Shown: positions 5,366 to 7,771 of the stretch, piece by piece
How the letters are laid out: each line of letters starts with the position of its first letter
Numbering within the stretch: the first letter of the stretch is position 1
Translations under genes and position numbers: made by a program
Assembly (NCBI GenBank): GCA_002500745.1
Contig: DLST01000021.1
Span: forward strand, 71,313 to 79,083
Direction: 5' to 3'
Source: Sphingobacterium sp. UBA7855
GTDB lineage: Bacteria; Bacteroidota; Bacteroidia; Sphingobacteriales; Sphingobacteriaceae
Length of the DNA stretch: 7,771 nt
Notes under the pieces: generated by a model
The model's input: only the letters and a program-made list of their open reading frames with translations
The model's database searches: none
What the model was told of the DNA's origin: nothing

Positions 5366-7771
5366 ATGTTTGATACTACATTTGACCAAAACAATGAATC
5401 TATTTCCACTTTGAGCTTTGATGAGTTCAAAAAGATTATTGTGAATGATTATCGAACTGCCTTGGAAAGTCGTTACGTAAGTTTATTGGGACGTAAAGAA
5501 GTGCTTACAGGTAAGGCTAAGTTTGGTATTTTTGGCGATGGAAAAGAATTGGCACAAATCGCGATGGCTAAAGTTTTCAGAAATGGAGATTGGCGATCGG
5601 GATATTACCGTGACCAAACATTTATATTTGCTTCAGGCATCAGTGATGTATACCATTTTTTCTCTCAACTGTATGCCCACCCCGATGTAGAGGCAGATCC
5701 TTCTTCTGCAGGAAGACAAATGAATTGCCATTTTTCGACACGTGTTGTGGATGATCAGGGAAACTGGTTGAACCAAATGACTCAAAAAAACTCGTTTTCA
5801 GATATTTCGACAACAGGAGGGCAAATGGCAAGGCTGCTAGGGCTGGGGTTGGCTTCCAAATTGTATAAGCAGAATAGAAATTTGGATTACCTGTCTTATT
5901 TTTCAAATAAAGGAAACGAAGTTGCATTTTGCTCGATCGGCAATGCTGCTACTTCTGAAGGTGTATTTTTCGAAGTCATTAACGCAGTAGGGGTTCACCA
6001 GATTCCGACAGTGATTTCCATTTGGGATGACGGATATGGCATATCTGTACCTAACGAAATTCAAACAACAAAAGGAGATATTTCAGAAGTGCTTCAAGGA
6101 TTTCAGAAGGAAGAATTGACCAATGGGATTGAAATATTCAAAGTGAGAGGATGGGATTATGCGGGATTATGTGAAACTTATGAAAAGGCTGCCCATATTG
6201 CCCGCGAGAAACATATTCCTTGTTTGATCCACGTGACCGAACTGACACAGCCCCAAGGGCATTCTTCTTCAGGTTCACATGAGCGTTATAAATCTAAGGA
6301 AAGATTACAATGGGAGACTGACTTCGATTGCATTGCAAAAATGAAAGACTGGATAATAAGTTCGGGAATCGCCACTTTAGAAGAGTTGGAACAACTGGAT
6401 CAACAGGCTAAAGATCATGTTCGTCAAGAACAGAAGCGAGCTTGGACCGATTATATCAAAACGTTGAGCCTGGAGGCAAAGGAAGCCATAGATTTACTTC
6501 AGGGTATTCCAAACGAACGCGCCGATTTTGCTTCCAAAAAATTGCAATCGATGGTTGAACCTTCTTTAAAAGAGGTGTACGGTCAGGTCCGCAAGGTGCT
6601 GCATGAACTGAAAGGACAGCATAGTGAGCAACGTCAGCAATTATTAAGTTGGTACAAAGAAAAGCAGAAGGTTAATGAGAAACGTTATAACTCTAAGTTG
6701 TTTACAGCTGGTGTCGATTCTCCTGCCCATGTAAAGATTGTTCCTGCTTTGTACAGTGAAGAGGCTAAAGTTGTCGACGGCCGTGAAGTCCTCAATTTGT
6801 GCTTTGAGGAGAACTTTAGACGGGACGAAAGGCTGTTGGCTTTCGGAGAGGATGTGGGTAAAATTGGAGATGTAAATCAAGGTTTTGCAGGATTACAGGA
6901 GAAACTTGGCGTACATCGTGTATTTGATACTGGTATTCGGGAGAATTCGATTATAGGGAAAGGGCTTGGTTTGGCAATCCGCGGGTTTCGTCCGATAGCG
7001 GAAATCCAATATTTAGATTACCTAATTTACGGCATTACAGTAGCAAGTGACGATTTGGCAACTTTAAGTTACCGTACCTTTGCTGGGCAAAAAGCACCAG
7101 TAATTATTCGTACACGCGGCCATCGATTAGAAGGTATATGGCACTCCGGATCACCGATGTCGGTAATTTTAGGCGCCCTGAGAGGTTTACATGTATGCGT
7201 GCCGCGTAATATGACCCAGGCAGCTGGTATGTATAATACCTTGTTCCGCTCAGATGAGCCAGCTATTGTTATTGAATGCCTGAATGGGTATCGTCTTAAA
7301 GAACGCTTGCCTGAGAATGTAGGTGAATTTACAGTGCCAATTGGCTATGCGGAATGTATAAGAGAGGGGCATGACATCACGGTAGTATCCTATGGATCCA
7401 CTTTGCGTGTTGTTGAAGAAGCCGCCATGGAATTGGAACGCTTGGGTATATTTATTGAAATTATTGATGCGCAAACGCTACAGCCTTTTGACAAAGGAAA
7501 ACTTTGTGTTGAATCTTTGAAAAAAACAAATAAACTACTTGTTGTGGATGAGGATGTGCCAGGTGGGGCTTCAGCCTTTATCTTACAAGAGGTGTTAGAG
7601 AAGCAAAATGGCTATTATCTATTAGACAGTCAGCCGCGAACACTCACTGCCAAAGCGCATCGTCCACCATACGGCTCTGACGGAGATTATTTTTCAAAAC
7701 CATCTTCTGACGATGTCGTCGAGATGGTCTATTCAATTATGCATGAAGCTAACCCAGAAAAATATCCATCT
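5366..7771 (+). CDS. Fused 2-oxoacid dehydrogenase E1 component, alpha and beta subunits in one chain (3' end at window edge)
   Basis: A TPP-dependent E1 that decarboxylates a 2-oxo acid and passes the acyl group to the lipoyl group of E2; branched-chain 2-oxo acids or pyruvate are the likely substrates. The alpha half (about 1-310) has YYRDQ (80-84), the pyrophosphate/Mg segment GNAATSEG (192-199) with WDDGYGIS (220-227), and the active-site loop QGHSSSGSHERY (297-308). A helical, charged linker of about 155 residues follows. The beta half (from about 468) has FGEDVG (493-498), DTGIRENS with Glu526 as the expected glutamate that activates TPP, a WHSG loop (His593), and the C-terminal transketolase domain (ITVVSYGS, then LLVVDEDVPGG). 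The frame is open for 802 codons to the last base; the text KPSSDDVVEMVYSIM near the end is typical of the E1beta C-terminus, so only a few codons are probably missing. Alpha/beta fusion is known in Bacteroidota. Substrate is unresolved because E2/E3 genes are not in view. Confidence 0.93.
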   Translation, partial: MFDTTFDQNNESISTLSFDEFKKIIVNDYRTALESRYVSLLGRKEVLTGKAKFGIFGDGKELAQIAMAKVFRNGDWRSGYYRDQTFIFASGISDVYHFFSQLYAHPDVEADPSSAGRQMNCHFSTRVVDDQGNWLNQMTQKNSFSDISTTGGQMARLLGLGLASKLYKQNRNLDYLSYFSNKGNEVAFCSIGNAATSEGVFFEVINAVGVHQIPTVISIWDDGYGISVPNEIQTTKGDISEVLQGFQKEELTNGIEIFKVRGWDYAGLCETYEKAAHIAREKHIPCLIHVTELTQPQGHSSSGSHERYKSKERLQWETDFDCIAKMKDWIISSGIATLEELEQLDQQAKDHVRQEQKRAWTDYIKTLSLEAKEAIDLLQGIPNERADFASKKLQSMVEPSLKEVYGQVRKVLHELKGQHSEQRQQLLSWYKEKQKVNEKRYNSKLFTAGVDSPAHVKIVPALYSEEAKVVDGREVLNLCFEENFRRDERLLAFGEDVGKIGDVNQGFAGLQEKLGVHRVFDTGIRENSIIGKGLGLAIRGFRPIAEIQYLDYLIYGITVASDDLATLSYRTFAGQKAPVIIRTRGHRLEGIWHSGSPMSVILGALRGLHVCVPRNMTQAAGMYNTLFRSDEPAIVIECLNGYRLKERLPENVGEFTVPIGYAECIREGHDITVVSYGSTLRVVEEAAMELERLGIFIEIIDAQTLQPFDKGKLCVESLKKTNKLLVVDEDVPGGASAFILQEVLEKQNGYYLLDSQPRTLTAKAHRPPYGSDGDYFSKPSSDDVVEMVYSIMHEANPEKYPS

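Noticed and set aside
5640..7474. Three minus-strand open frames (74-95 residues) inside the E1 gene
   Set aside because: They are antisense shadows of a gene whose catalytic motifs continue unbroken through all three regions.
1..7771. Possible mobile element, defence system, CRISPR array or RNA gene
   Set aside because: No transposase, integrase, terminal repeats, spaced repeats, tRNA-like cloverleaf or rRNA text was found; the genes are chromosomal housekeeping or regulatory types.

Overview
The window looks like ordinary chromosome of a Bacteroidota bacterium, most likely a Sphingobacterium or close relative. The pointers are AT-rich DNA (roughly 40% GC by eye), starts without Shine-Dalgarno sequences, promoter-like TTTG / TAnnTTTG elements of the Bacteroidota type, and a single-chain fused alpha/beta 2-oxoacid dehydrogenase E1 of the kind found in this phylum. 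The genus is an inference from gene character, not from a search.

Left part (1-1476, minus strand): the first ~445 bases hold the decayed 5' end of a secreted serine hydrolase (beta-lactamase-like fold). It has a signal peptide, two frame changes and a lost catalytic lysine. Upstream of it is an intact LysR-type regulator (595-1476). A 166-base gap separates this regulator from a divergently transcribed class I SAM-dependent methyltransferase (1643-2356, plus strand), and the gap contains a LysR-like dyad. The layout suggests the regulator acts on the methyltransferase, on itself, or on both.

Middle part (2388-5137): the methyltransferase is followed by a short hairpin. Facing it is a minus-strand cluster that reads, in transcription order, DEAD-box RNA helicase (5137-3947), an unrecognised acidic protein (3894-3148), a Nudix hydrolase (3111-2656) and possibly a 44-residue membrane-type small ORF (2586-2452). 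The short gaps (52, 36 and 69 bases) suggest co-transcription. The helicase has no ATG available and must start at a non-ATG codon, probably TTG at 5137.

Right part (5138-7771): a 228-base divergent intergenic region, rich in symmetric sequence, leads into the fused E1alpha-E1beta gene (from 5366). Its reading frame is open for 802 codons to the last base of the window. The TPP/Mg site of its alpha half carries Asn and Asp in swapped positions compared with the classical GDG...N motif.

I see no RNA gene, insertion sequence, CRISPR array, phage gene or defence cassette. I did not find a clear new biological system. The items most worth following up are the helicase/unknown/Nudix cluster with its tail ORF, the LysR-methyltransferase pair, the symmetric operator-like DNA before E1, and the decayed hydrolase.
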